The position numbers were made by a program, and so were the translations under genes. Shown here one piece after another: positions 1-8,632 of a DNA stretch of 64,000 nt (its first letter is position 1; every line of letters starts with the position of its first letter). Under the pieces are notes generated by a model, which saw only the letters and a list, made by a program, of their open reading frames with translations, was not told the DNA's origin and did not search any database. Origin of the DNA: Comamonas testosteroni (GTDB lineage: Bacteria > Pseudomonadota > Gammaproteobacteria > Burkholderiales > Burkholderiaceae_C); assembly GCF_003569915.1 (NCBI RefSeq), contig NZ_KZ984439.1:310001-374000 (forward strand). Direction: 5' to 3'.

Positions 1-104
1 GCGCTGGTGCGGTGCTCCTGAAACGCGGTTTCGGGGTGGCGGTGAAAGTCATGGCGCCAGGCTTGCAGCTCTTGCTGACCCGGCCATTGAATGGTGTTCA
101 ACAT
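1..104 (-). CDS. M20-family amidohydrolase, N-terminal start only (runs off the window)
   Basis: An ATG at 104 reads leftward to the window edge without a stop. The 34 residues include WRHDFHRHPETAFQEHRTS, the typical opening of M20D peptidases/amidohydrolases (R-H-x-x-H-x-x-P-E, then E-x-x-T). These enzymes hydrolyse N-acyl or N-carbamoyl amino acids and related amides. It starts 15 bp after the stop of the DUF3100 membrane protein on the same strand, so the two are probably co-transcribed as a permease/hydrolase pair. The metal-binding region lies outside the window, so substrate and catalytic integrity cannot be judged. Confidence 0.72.
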   Translation of the reverse strand, partial: MLNTIQWPGQQELQAWRHDFHRHPETAFQEHRTS

Positions 105-119
105 CTCAGTTTTCCAGTC

Positions 120-1463
120 TTACAGCGTGTGCACAAAGGTCTGGGCGATCACGGTGGCCGCCAGGAACACGCCGGCATTGGCCATCAGCGAGACCAGCAC
201 AATGCGCCAGCCCAGGCGGCGAAAGGCCGGAATGTCCTTGGCCAGCGACAGACCCGCAAAGGTCAGCATGGGGGTGATCATGGCCAGGAAGTTGACCTTG
301 CCGGTCAGTGCCGCCACCTCGGCCGCATACGGTGTGTGCGGGAAGGTCATGGCCATGGCGATGAACGAAATCCAGCACACCGCAGGCAGCATGCGGCGCG
401 TGCCCACATAGATCAGATCGCCGATCAGCACGGCCACAATCATCAGCAGCACGCCGGGCAGCGCATCCAGCATGGGCACGCCATAGCCGATGCGGTTGCC
501 GATCAGCACCATCACGCCCACCCACACCCAGCACAGCAGGCGCATCGGCAGGTTCAGCACGGGAGCGTGTACGACTTCTTCAGGCTCTGCATTGCTTGGG
601 GCCTCAGCGCGCTCGACCTGCACGGCCTTGCGCTTGCGGCCCAGAATCGGCTCCAGAAACTGGTAGGCGCGCACGGCCAGCGGCAGCGAAATGAACAGCG
701 TGAGATACGTGCCCACGGTGGTGGCAATCAGGTTGGCTGCCGCCGCAAAGGTGGCGATCTGGTCAGCCATATCCGGGTGCTGCGCGGCAATCGCGCCAAC
801 GGCGGCAGCGGTCATCGAGCCCGAACCCACGCCCGCGCCCATGCCCAACGCCAGCGGGTGAAAAATGCCCAGGCTGGAGACAAAACCGGCCAGCAGCGAG
901 ATAAAGATAGCACCGATCAGCGTGCCCGTGATGTACTCGGCCAGCACGCCACGGCCTTCGGGCGAATCCATGCCAAAGCGCTCGCCGATGATGGCCAGAC
1001 CCGGCTCGCGGCCAATCGAAAAAGTCGCGCCAATCGCTTCGCGCTTGATGCCCAGCAGCAGCGCCAGCGGCATGCCCATCAAAATGCAGCCCACCAGATT
1101 GCCCAGCTCCTGCAGCACCAGACCGCCGCCCACTTCAGCGAGCTTGGGCAGCGAGCCGCCCACTAGCAGCCCCAGCTTGGCAATGAACAGGAATAAGGCG
1201 CAGGACAGAATCGCCGCTGCCAGATGCTGGCTGTGCAGGCCGAGCTTGAGCGGCGCGGGCAGGCGCTTGCGCAGCAGGCCCAGCACCAAACCGATGAGCA
1301 GCGCCCAGATCATGGGCAGCAGCACCACCTTACCCACGCCCAGATGGATGGGCAAAGCGCCCATCCATTCCGACAGGGTCGCAATCACCAGCGCCAGCGC
1401 AAAAATCTGCAGCACGCTGCCCCACTCCAGCCCCCGCTTGCCGGGACGCATCTCTGTACTCAT
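120..1463 (-). CDS. DUF3100-type integral membrane protein (putative transporter)
   Basis: A 447-residue protein dominated by hydrophobic segments (about ten to twelve), with small-residue-rich helices typical of transporters, matching my recollection of the DUF3100 family. I chose the ATG at 1463 because AAAGG lies about six bases upstream; an in-frame ATG at 1541 would add 26 residues that are not membrane-like. It is followed by an M20 amidohydrolase start and is divergent from a LysR regulator, so a role in importing the hydrolase substrate, controlled by that regulator, is the simplest reading. The substrate is unknown. Confidence 0.75.
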   Translation of the reverse strand: MSTEMRPGKRGLEWGSVLQIFALALVIATLSEWMGALPIHLGVGKVVLLPMIWALLIGLVLGLLRKRLPAPLKLGLHSQHLAAAILSCALFLFIAKLGLLVGGSLPKLAEVGGGLVLQELGNLVGCILMGMPLALLLGIKREAIGATFSIGREPGLAIIGERFGMDSPEGRGVLAEYITGTLIGAIFISLLAGFVSSLGIFHPLALGMGAGVGSGSMTAAAVGAIAAQHPDMADQIATFAAAANLIATTVGTYLTLFISLPLAVRAYQFLEPILGRKRKAVQVERAEAPSNAEPEEVVHAPVLNLPMRLLCWVWVGVMVLIGNRIGYGVPMLDALPGVLLMIVAVLIGDLIYVGTRRMLPAVCWISFIAMAMTFPHTPYAAEVAALTGKVNFLAMITPMLTFAGLSLAKDIPAFRRLGWRIVLVSLMANAGVFLAATVIAQTFVHTL

Positions 1464-1556
1464 CGCCATCCTTTGATTCAGGGCATTGGCGGGCGAAAAA
1501 AGCAGTTCCTCGCCTTGCAGCGCAAAGCTGGCTTGGCCCATCCAATACCTGCGACG

Positions 1557-1576
1557 AATATATCAATGCGTATATT
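1557..1576. promoter_or_regulatory. Inverted repeat between divergent DUF3100 gene and LysR gene
   Basis: AATATA and TATATT form a perfect 6-bp inverted repeat with an 8-bp spacer in the 209-bp divergent intergenic region. LysR-type regulators usually bind AT-rich interrupted dyads between themselves and a divergent target. This is a candidate site only; no promoter was mapped. Confidence 0.4.
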
Positions 1577-1672
1577 TCATGACTTTGTATTTTCTGTTCT
1601 AAAAAACTGTACACCCACTGCACAATCGCGGCTTCAACCCGCATCTTCCACCTGCATTTCTGATCGACCGCC

Positions 1673-2602
1673 ATGCCTGCTTTTCAAGACGCCCGCGCGC
1701 AATATTTGTATGAGGCCGTGGTCTGCGGCTCGGTGCGCTCGGCGGCGGAAAAGCTGGGCATCGTGCCCTCGGCCGTCAGCCGCCAGATCAGCTTGCTTGA
1801 AGAATCCTTGGGCGTGACGCTGCTGGAGCGCCACCGCAGCGGCGTGGTGCCCACTGCGGCGGGCCAGCTCATCCTCGACTATCACCGCGAAAACCTGGCC
1901 CACCGCCACGACATGCTGGCGCGCATGGATGCGCTGCGCGGCCTGCACAGCGGATCGGTCAGCGTGGTCAGCGGCGAAGGCTTTGCGCAGGAACTGATCG
2001 ACGGGCCGATTCGCCAGTTCCGCCAGCAGTACCCGGGCATCTCGATTGCGCTGGAGATTTACGGCACCAATGAAATCATGCGCCGCGTGCGCGAGGACGA
2101 GGCCGAGATCGGTCTGGTCTACTACCCGCCCGCCGACAGCCACATCACCGCGCGCGGCTCGGCGCGCCAGCCCATGCAGGCCATCGTCCACCCCAGCCAC
2201 CCGCTGGCGGGCGCGGCCCAGACCTCGCTGCAGGAGCTGACGCAATGGCCCATCGCCCTGCTGCAAGGCGTTTATGGCATACGCCAGCTGGTGGAATATG
2301 CGCAGCAGACGGACAAAATCCGCCTCTCGCCCGCGCTGACCAGCAACCTGATCAGCGTGCTCATCAGCTTTGTCAGCACCAATCAGGGCGTGACCCTGCT
2401 GCCCAGTTGCGCCGTGGTGGCCGAACTGGCCGAAGGCCGGGTCTGCGCCATTCCCGTGGGCAATCCGGCGTTTGAGCATGCGGAGATGCAGCTCATCACC
2501 CGCACGGGGCGGCATCTCTCACCCGCCGCTAACCGCTTTTTGCAGCATTGCGTGCAGGGCATGCAGGCTTTTCAGGCGCAGCAGCCCGCGCCCAAGGTCT
2601 AA
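1673..2602 (+). CDS. LysR-family transcriptional regulator
   Basis: A 309-residue protein with an N-terminal winged helix-turn-helix (about residues 5-65, including SAAEKLGIVPSAVSRQISLL) and a C-terminal periplasmic-binding-like effector domain (about 90-300). The length is standard for LysR proteins. It is divergent from the DUF3100 membrane protein and amidohydrolase, and LysR regulators commonly control the adjacent divergent operon in response to a substrate or intermediate. The inducer is unknown. Confidence 0.88.
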   Translation: MPAFQDARAQYLYEAVVCGSVRSAAEKLGIVPSAVSRQISLLEESLGVTLLERHRSGVVPTAAGQLILDYHRENLAHRHDMLARMDALRGLHSGSVSVVSGEGFAQELIDGPIRQFRQQYPGISIALEIYGTNEIMRRVREDEAEIGLVYYPPADSHITARGSARQPMQAIVHPSHPLAGAAQTSLQELTQWPIALLQGVYGIRQLVEYAQQTDKIRLSPALTSNLISVLISFVSTNQGVTLLPSCAVVAELAEGRVCAIPVGNPAFEHAEMQLITRTGRHLSPAANRFLQHCVQGMQAFQAQQPAPKV

Positions 2603-2700
2603 GCCTGAGCTGCAAGTCAGTGTGACTGTATAAATAAACAGTCACCTGCCTGACCGCAAAACGCGCAGCTCTTTCGCTCAAAAATTTCGATGAATTTGCC

Positions 2701-2740
2701 TTCAAGTCTATTATTCATATAGGCTTACAGCTATTAATAG
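2701..2740 (+). repeat. Dispersed palindromic repeat, copy 1
   Basis: Member of an intergenic repeat family found about a dozen times in this window: AGTCTAT, then ATAGGC, then CAGCTATTAATAG. This copy lies in the gap after the LysR gene. See the finding on the whole family. Confidence 0.55.
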
Positions 2741-2923
2741 TGAAGCAATCTGGCACGCCACCCAGACTCTGCAGTGCTGGCTTCAAGCACACCCCACCAT
2801 GAAACTGTAGTTATTTACAGTATTCTCATCGTCTGTATTGACGCTGCCGCCCGCAGGCAGCGGCTTATCATCCTTGCCCATACCCGTCCTGCCGGACCTG
2901 CTACCGTTTTTGTGAGCCGCGCC

Positions 2924-3565
2924 ATGTTTTTTGGAATCAGCCATCTTGTCGTCCCCACTACCGATCTGGCGCAAAGCACCGCGTTGTGGAACGAGGTCAT
3001 GGGCTTTGCCCCCACCCAGCGCGGCGAAGGCTTTGTGGACATTGATACCGGCAGCGCCACATTGCGGTTGATGCAGGTGCAGGCCGTGGAAGCGCCCGCC
3101 GCCCTGCGCCTTCTGGTCAGCGATGTGGCTGGGGCTTATCAGGCGCTACTGTCTGCAGGCTGCACGCCGCGCTACGCCCCCATGAAAACACCGCAGCTTG
3201 AAGAAATGGCCTGCGTGACGGACACCAACGGCCACGCCATCACCCTGTGGCGCGCGCTCAGTGAGGATGAATGGGGCTTTGTGCCCGAGCTGCCCAAGCA
3301 AGGCGAATGGCTGCCCGAGGCCGAAGACCTGCTCAAACGTCTGCTGGCCCATGTTCCCGCCCTGTTTCGCATGCTGGCGCGGCGCAAGACCACGCGCGTG
3401 ATCGAGCAGTTGGCGCAGGAAGCCCAAAGCCCCGTCACGCGTGATCTGGTCATCAAAGGCTATATCACCGCCAGCGCCAAGGTCACGCGCTTTCGGTTGG
3501 TGGAGCCGCTGCGCGCCGAAGGGATTGATCCGGCGCATTACCAGGCCGAGTTTGATTACGAGTGA
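2924..3565 (+). CDS. VOC (glyoxalase-like) domain protein with PCP_red-like C-terminal domain
   Basis: A 213-residue protein. Residues 1-115 form a glyoxalase/bleomycin-resistance (VOC) fold, opening with FFGISHLVVPTTDL and containing DTNGHAITLW near residue 110. Residues about 130-190 (PEAEDLLKRLLAHVPALF onward) resemble the small PCP_red domain found at the C-terminus of a protochlorophyllide reductase subunit and in stand-alone small proteins. I chose the ATG at 2924, where the VOC fold begins; an in-frame extension back to 2774 has no domain character. Reaction unknown. It stands alone between the LysR gene and hipB. Confidence 0.65.
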   Translation: MFFGISHLVVPTTDLAQSTALWNEVMGFAPTQRGEGFVDIDTGSATLRLMQVQAVEAPAALRLLVSDVAGAYQALLSAGCTPRYAPMKTPQLEEMACVTDTNGHAITLWRALSEDEWGFVPELPKQGEWLPEAEDLLKRLLAHVPALFRMLARRKTTRVIEQLAQEAQSPVTRDLVIKGYITASAKVTRFRLVEPLRAEGIDPAHYQAEFDYE

Positions 3566-3625
3566 AATAAAGCATAGATAGCCCGGTGGCCTGTGTCATC
3601 TGCCTTACTTGCCTTCAACCTTATT

Positions 3626-3674
3626 TGCCACATTAAATGGTCAATTCTTTGAATTTTGACTAATATATGTGGCA
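3626..3674. promoter_or_regulatory. 49-bp palindrome spanning the hipB promoter and start codon
   Basis: The arms TGCCACAT (3626-3633) and ATGTGGCA (3667-3674) are perfect inverted repeats. Inside them GTCAA (3640-3644) and TTGAC (3656-3660) pair again around an 11-bp centre. A TAATAT hexamer (3661-3666) and TGGTCA (3638-3643) are 17 bp apart, as in a sigma-70 promoter, which would put transcription start at about the A of the ATG. HipB family antitoxins repress their own operon by binding such dyads. Confidence 0.6.
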
Positions 3675-4084
3675 TGCCCAAGAAAACCCCGCCTCCGCTC
3701 TACCCTGCCCAAGCCCAGCGCCTGACGGCCTTGGGCGAGCGCCTGCGCGCGGCGCGGCTGCGACGCAAGCTCAGCACCACGCTGTTTGCCGAGCGCATGG
3801 GCGCATCGCGCGAAACCCTGCGCCGCCTGGAACTGGGCGACCCCAGCATTGCCTTCAGCCACTATTTCGCGGCCCTGCATGCGCTGGGCCTGGCCGCAGA
3901 TATTGATCAACTGGCCCAGGACGACACCTTGGGCCGCCAGTTGCAGGATGCCGAGCTGCCGCTGGCGCGCAAGCCCCGTGCGCCACGCTCACCCAAAGCA
4001 GTGGCGAACAATACCCCAGCAGCCACGCCATCGCACCCCAGCGTGGCCGAAGCCTTGGCCAAATATAAAAAAAGCAAGAACTAA
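3674..4084 (+). CDS. hipB: HipB-type XRE antitoxin/repressor
   Basis: A 136-residue protein with a helix-turn-helix at about residues 20-70 (LRRKLSTTLFAERMGASRET followed by RRLELGD). It has a basic proline/alanine-rich tail ending in KYKKSKN. It sits 3 bp before hipA on the same strand, the standard HipBA arrangement; HipB neutralises HipA and represses the operon. No Shine-Dalgarno sequence precedes the ATG at 3674, and a plausible -10 element ends 7 bp before it, so the mRNA may be leaderless. A TTG 18 bases upstream is a poorer start. Confidence 0.82.
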   Translation: MPKKTPPPLYPAQAQRLTALGERLRAARLRRKLSTTLFAERMGASRETLRRLELGDPSIAFSHYFAALHALGLAADIDQLAQDDTLGRQLQDAELPLARKPRAPRSPKAVANNTPAATPSHPSVAEALAKYKKSKN

Positions 4085-4087
4085 GCC

Positions 4088-5347
4088 ATGGCCGCACAAC
4101 AAATTGCCGTGTGGCTGGACAACGCGGGCAGCGCGCCCCAGCCGCTGCACGTAGGCACCCTGACTTGCCCCGCGCACCGCAGCACGCCTGCTGCCTTTGC
4201 TTACGATGCGGCTTGGCTGGCCCACCCGCAAGCCTTTGCGCTGGAGCCGCAGTTGCCGCTGGTCGCAGGCCCGCAATACCCGGCGCAAGGCACGCTGCAC
4301 GCCATCTTCCGCGACAGCGCCCCTGACCGCTGGGGCCGCGTGCTGATAGAGCGGCGCGAAGCACTGGACGCCGCCCGCGAGCGCCGCACCGTGCGCAATT
4401 TGTTTGACCTGGATTTTTTGCTGGCCGTGCAAGACAGCTCGCGCATGGGTGCGCTGCGTTTTCAATCTGGCGACGGCATCTACCTGTCGGCCAGCGAATT
4501 TGCCGTGCCGCCCGTGAGCAAGCTGCGCGAGCTGCAAGCCCTGGCGCAGCGCATTCAGCAGGACGGCATTGAACAACTGCCCGAATACGAGCAATGGCTG
4601 GCCATGCTGATGGCACCCGGCACATCGCTGGGCGGCGCGCGGCCCAAGGCCAATTTTGAAGATACCGATGGCACGCTGTGGATTGCCAAGTTCCCCGCCA
4701 AAGACGACCGTTATGACGTGGCGGCCTGGGAATATCTTGCCCACCAATTGGCCGGCAATGCAGGTATTGCCGTGCCCAACGCGCGGTTGGAAGATCTGGG
4801 CGGCGGCTACCGCAGCTTTTGCGTGCAGCGCTTTGACCGTAGTGGCAGCCTGAACGAGCCGCGCCGCATGTATGCCAGCGCCATGAGCCTGACCGGCAAG
4901 CAAGACGGCGAGCCCGCCAGCTACCTCGACATCGCCCAGGTGCTGACCGACCAGGGCGCGCGCGGCCATATCGACGCCGACCTAGCCCAGCTCTTTCGCC
5001 GCCTGCTGTTCAATATCAGCATCGCCAACCGCGATGATCACCTGCGCAACCACGGCTTTCTGTGGCAGGGCGATGGCTGGCGACTTGCCCCCGCCTTTGA
5101 CATGAACCCCAACACCGCCAAGCGCGAACATGCGCTGGATGTGGGCGGCGCCTACGCAGACACCGAAGGCGCGCTGAACGCCGCTTATGCCACGCATGAC
5201 TTCTACCGTCTAAGCGCCGCCCAGGCCAATACGATTCTGGAAGAAGTGCTGGCTGCCGCCAGCCAATGGCAAACCGTGGCGCAGCGCTGCGCGATCAGTC
5301 AGGCGGAGATGCGTCGCATGGCCTCTGCCTTTGGCTTGTTTGAATGA
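4088..5347 (+). CDS. hipA: HipA-type serine/threonine kinase toxin
   Basis: A 419-residue protein of normal HipA length. Visible kinase features are the glycine-rich loop GTSLGGARPKANF, the ATP-binding lysine in WIAKF (K201), the catalytic loop N-R-D-D-H-L-R-N (N314-N321, catalytic D316), and the metal-binding D338 in APAFDMNPN. E. coli HipA phosphorylates glutamyl-tRNA synthetase and induces persistence; other HipA relatives target other proteins. All key residues are present, so this should be an active toxin held in check by the preceding HipB. The gene follows hipB by 3 bp, which suggests translational coupling. Confidence 0.88.
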   Translation: MAAQQIAVWLDNAGSAPQPLHVGTLTCPAHRSTPAAFAYDAAWLAHPQAFALEPQLPLVAGPQYPAQGTLHAIFRDSAPDRWGRVLIERREALDAARERRTVRNLFDLDFLLAVQDSSRMGALRFQSGDGIYLSASEFAVPPVSKLRELQALAQRIQQDGIEQLPEYEQWLAMLMAPGTSLGGARPKANFEDTDGTLWIAKFPAKDDRYDVAAWEYLAHQLAGNAGIAVPNARLEDLGGGYRSFCVQRFDRSGSLNEPRRMYASAMSLTGKQDGEPASYLDIAQVLTDQGARGHIDADLAQLFRRLLFNISIANRDDHLRNHGFLWQGDGWRLAPAFDMNPNTAKREHALDVGGAYADTEGALNAAYATHDFYRLSAAQANTILEEVLAAASQWQTVAQRCAISQAEMRRMASAFGLFE

Positions 5348-5355
5348 AATAGGGC

Positions 5356-5397
5356 CATAGCCTAGATAATCCATAGGCTAGTAGCTATCAATTCAGG
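5356..5397 (+). repeat. Dispersed palindromic repeat, copy 2
   Basis: Contains TAGCCTAGATAATCC, CATAGGCTA and TAGCTATCAATTC; TAGCCTA and TAGGCTA form the inner inverted repeat. It lies just after the hipA stop, where it could also form a terminator-like hairpin. Confidence 0.6.
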
Positions 5398-5454
5398 AGT
5401 TTTCAGCAACACGCTACCGATCATGCGGCGCGCCTGCTTTAGACTGGCCTCAGC

Positions 5455-6522
5455 ATGCAAACCAGTCTGGCCCTCACCCCTTCGCAGCTGAGCGAATTTC
5501 TTCTCAATGTCGCCACCGTGCGCCCCGTCTTTATCTGGGGGCCGCCGGGCATTGGCAAATCGGCGCTGGTGCAGAACTTTGCGCACAGCGTGGGGCTCGA
5601 TTGCGTGTCCCTACTAGGTAGCCAGCTCGCACCTGAAGACTTGCTGGGCGTGCCGCAGATCATCAACGGTGTCACCCGCTTTTGCCCACCGGCCATGATT
5701 GCGCGTGAGCAGCCCTACTGCCTGTTCCTCGATGAGTTGAACGCCTGCAGCCAGGACGTGCAAAAAGCCTTCTACAGCCTGATTCTGGAACGCCGCGTGG
5801 GCGAGTATGTGATGCCCGAAGGCTCCATCGTCATCGCGGCGGGCAACCGCGCGCAGGATTCGGCCATTGTGCGCACCATGTCTTCGGCGCTGATCAATCG
5901 CATGATTCATGTGCAGCTCAAAGTCAGCGCCAGCGAATGGCTGCAATGGGCGCAGCAAGCGCAGCTGCACCCGCTGGTGCTCGAGTATCTGGCCCAGCGC
6001 CCCGACCATCTGTGGAGCCAGCCGCCCAAGCATGAGGAAGCGTTTTCCACCCCGCGCTCCTGGCATATGCTCAGCGACGCGCTGCAGTCTTACGCCGAAG
6101 ACCTGAACCTGCAGACGCTTGAAGCGCTGGCCAGCGGCTGCCTCACGCCCCAGCATGCGGCGCAGTTCAAGGCCTTCTACAAGCTGGCCGATGACCGCCA
6201 CCGGCTCGACGCCATCTTCAAGGGCGACGCCAACTGGCCCCATGCCCCGCAGGACCGCGATGTACTGTACTTTCTGGCCCAGGCCTTTCGCGCGCGGCTG
6301 CTCAAAATTCTGCCTGCCGACAAGCACCAGAGCGGCGGCGAGCTGCAGCAGACCGTGCACCGCTCCAAAGCCATGCTCAAGGACCTGGCCCAGATCAGCC
6401 TGGAGATGGCGCAAATCGTCACCGCTGACACCGACAACCAGACCCTGCCCGCCTGGTATATGGTGGAAATCGTGCGCGACCTGCCCCGGCTGGTAGAGAC
6501 GCGCGAGCCCAACAAGGCCTGA
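5455..6522 (+). CDS. MoxR-family AAA+ ATPase
   Basis: A 355-residue AAA+ protein with Walker A GPPGIGKS (residues 29-36) and Walker B CLFLDELNA (D93, E94). This is followed by a sensor-type segment (IVIAAGNRAQDS) typical of MoxR ATPases, which act as chaperones that remodel or insert cofactors into partner proteins, usually with a VWA-domain protein encoded next door. Here the partner is the DUF2201/VWA gene that starts 19 bp downstream. Only a weak ribosome-binding site is visible before the ATG at 5455. The client protein is unknown. Confidence 0.85.
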   Translation: MQTSLALTPSQLSEFLLNVATVRPVFIWGPPGIGKSALVQNFAHSVGLDCVSLLGSQLAPEDLLGVPQIINGVTRFCPPAMIAREQPYCLFLDELNACSQDVQKAFYSLILERRVGEYVMPEGSIVIAAGNRAQDSAIVRTMSSALINRMIHVQLKVSASEWLQWAQQAQLHPLVLEYLAQRPDHLWSQPPKHEEAFSTPRSWHMLSDALQSYAEDLNLQTLEALASGCLTPQHAAQFKAFYKLADDRHRLDAIFKGDANWPHAPQDRDVLYFLAQAFRARLLKILPADKHQSGGELQQTVHRSKAMLKDLAQISLEMAQIVTADTDNQTLPAWYMVEIVRDLPRLVETREPNKA

Positions 6523-6541
6523 GCGATTAGCAGGCAGCCGC

Positions 6542-8371
6542 ATGGCCAAACCCCAGCAGCGCGACAACCCCGCTACCCAAGCCTATGAGCAAGGGCTGGC
6601 GCTGCTGCGCGCCCACCCCATCTTCAGCGAGCTATGCCGCAGCCTGCACTTTGTGCGCGGCAGCCAGTCGCAATGCCCGGCCAGCGGCTGGGTGCAAGCC
6701 AGCCTGACCCCTGCACGCTTTGAGGGCCGGATTGACGTGCACCCCAAGCGTCTGGCCAGCCCCGAGGAATGGGCTTACTGCCTGGGCCGCGCCAGCCTTA
6801 GCTATGCGCTGGAACTATTCCAGCAAGACCGCAGCCAGTGGCCGCAGTGGAGCGCGGCCTGCGATGTGGTCACGGCCCGCTTTATCCAGACCATCAAACT
6901 GGGCCGCCCACCCGAAGGCATGGAACTGCCCGACGGGCTGCCCCAGCGCGACGAGGCCCAGTGGTATGCGCAGTTTTGCGAGCAAGGCGTGCCCAGCTGG
7001 GCACAGTCGCTGAGCCTTGCGGGCACGCACCCCAGCCTAAGCCTTCCAGAGCAATGGCCGGGCGCGCAAGACAAGCTGCCCAGTTGGCGCAGACAAAGCA
7101 ACTGGCCCGCCCTGTTTGCGGCGGGACTGGCGCGCTCCGTTACCCAGTCCGTCGAAATTGCCGCTGGTGTGCGGCGCGAGTTTGGCGCAAGCCGCCCCAT
7201 GAGCAGCGCGCTGGACCGCGCCCGCCACTGGTTTATGGACAGCTTTCCGCTGCTGGGCAGCATGGTTGCGGCCTTTGACATCATCGAAGACGCCAGCATC
7301 TGCGAGCGCGAGGAAATCTCCATCGCCGCCGTCGATGAAGTGCTGCGCACCATCTATATCAACCCCGGCCCGCGCCTGTCGGAGCTGGAGCTGCGCTTTG
7401 TGATTGCACACGAGGTGCTGCATGTCGCCCTGCGCCACCTGCCACGCCGCCGTGGGCGCGACCCGTTTTTGTGGAATGTGGCCTGCGACTTTGTCATCAA
7501 CGACTGGCTGATTCAGATGGACGTGGGCCAGCCCCCCGCCATCGGCTTGCTGCATGATCTGGAACTGCGCGGCCTGAGTGCTGAAGATGTGTACGACCGC
7601 ATCGCAGGCGACCTGCGCCGCATGCGCAAGCTGCGCACCTTGGCCGGTGGTCAGGGCGATATGCTGGAGCGCAATGTGCGGGGCGGTAGCCATGAAGGTT
7701 ATTACACCGATATCGACGAGTTCTGCCGTACCCAGCTGGGCAAGGGCCTGCTACGCCATGAGCAAAGCGGGCGCGGTCTGTTGCCCGCTGGGCTGATCGA
7801 AGAAATCCGTGCCCTGCTGCAGCCGCCGATTGACTGGCAGGTGGAGCTGGCACGCTGGTTTGACCACCATTTTCCGCCGATTGAAACGCGGCGCAGCTAC
7901 GCCCGCATCAGCCGCCGCCAAAGCGCCACACCCGATATTCCGCGCCCGCGTGTTCAGCCAGACCCCCACTGGCTGGAAGGTCGCACCTTTGGCGTGGTTT
8001 TGGACACCTCAGGATCGATGGAGCGCCACCATCTGGCCAAGGCGCTGGGTAGCATCGCCAGCTATGCCGAAGCCAAAGACGTGCCCGCCGTGCGCCTGAT
8101 CTGCTGCGATGCGGCGGCCTATGACCTGGGCTATCTGCCCGCTGCAGACATCGCCCAGCGCATCGCCCTCAAAGGTCGTGGCGGCACCGTGCTGCAGCCC
8201 GGTGTGGATTTGCTGCTGCAGGCCACGGACTTCCCCAAGGAAGGCCCCATCCTCATCATCACCGACGGCCAGTGCGACCACCTGCGCGTGCCGCGCGAAC
8301 ATGCTTATCTGCTGGCACCGGGCAGGCGCTTGCCGTTTCGCACGCATGCGCCGGTGTTTGTGATGGGGTGA
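6542..8371 (+). CDS. DUF2201 metallopeptidase-like protein with C-terminal VWA domain
   Basis: A 609-residue protein. The middle carries a zinc-peptidase signature, FVIAHEVLHVALRH (H290-E291-x-x-H294), characteristic of the putative metallopeptidase domain of DUF2201 proteins. The C-terminus has a von Willebrand A-like fold with the metal-ion adhesion motif DTSGS (488-492), then GRGGT and IITDGQCD. The HExxH is intact, so peptidase activity is possible but unproven for the family. Pairing with a MoxR ATPase 19 bp upstream suggests a two-protein machine in which the ATPase acts through the VWA domain. No signal peptide is seen, so it is probably cytoplasmic. Confidence 0.8.
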   Translation: MAKPQQRDNPATQAYEQGLALLRAHPIFSELCRSLHFVRGSQSQCPASGWVQASLTPARFEGRIDVHPKRLASPEEWAYCLGRASLSYALELFQQDRSQWPQWSAACDVVTARFIQTIKLGRPPEGMELPDGLPQRDEAQWYAQFCEQGVPSWAQSLSLAGTHPSLSLPEQWPGAQDKLPSWRRQSNWPALFAAGLARSVTQSVEIAAGVRREFGASRPMSSALDRARHWFMDSFPLLGSMVAAFDIIEDASICEREEISIAAVDEVLRTIYINPGPRLSELELRFVIAHEVLHVALRHLPRRRGRDPFLWNVACDFVINDWLIQMDVGQPPAIGLLHDLELRGLSAEDVYDRIAGDLRRMRKLRTLAGGQGDMLERNVRGGSHEGYYTDIDEFCRTQLGKGLLRHEQSGRGLLPAGLIEEIRALLQPPIDWQVELARWFDHHFPPIETRRSYARISRRQSATPDIPRPRVQPDPHWLEGRTFGVVLDTSGSMERHHLAKALGSIASYAEAKDVPAVRLICCDAAAYDLGYLPAADIAQRIALKGRGGTVLQPGVDLLLQATDFPKEGPILIITDGQCDHLRVPREHAYLLAPGRRLPFRTHAPVFVMG

Positions 8372-8390
8372 GATAGTTTTTGATCAAAAG

Positions 8391-8436
8391 TGCTTCCAGT
8401 CTATATATTTCATAGGCTGGTAGCTATGAATTTGAT
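8391..8436 (+). repeat. Dispersed palindromic repeat, copy 3
   Basis: CCAGTCTATATATTTC, then CATAGGCTGG, then TAGCTATGAATTTGATA. It lies 20 bp after the DUF2201/VWA stop. Confidence 0.6.
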
Positions 8437-8632
8437 ACTTCCACTTGACTCTGCGAAGGCGCCAAACCGCCTTGATTTTTCCGAGCGGTGAATCTTTCCA
8501 TTCAAGACTTGCTTTTTGAAAAGCATTTCCCGAGCGAGAATTTTTACCTGCCACTCGTCCTTGCCTCGACCAGCCGCCTGAGCGCCCAACCGCTGTGCGG
8601 CTCCGTATAGACTGTTTAACAGGAGGTTCACA

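Noticed and set aside
12-1166. Long plus-strand reading frame opposite the DUF3100 gene
   Set aside because: His/Gln/Arg-rich sequence without any domain, typical of the antisense of a GC-rich gene; the minus strand has a coherent membrane protein.
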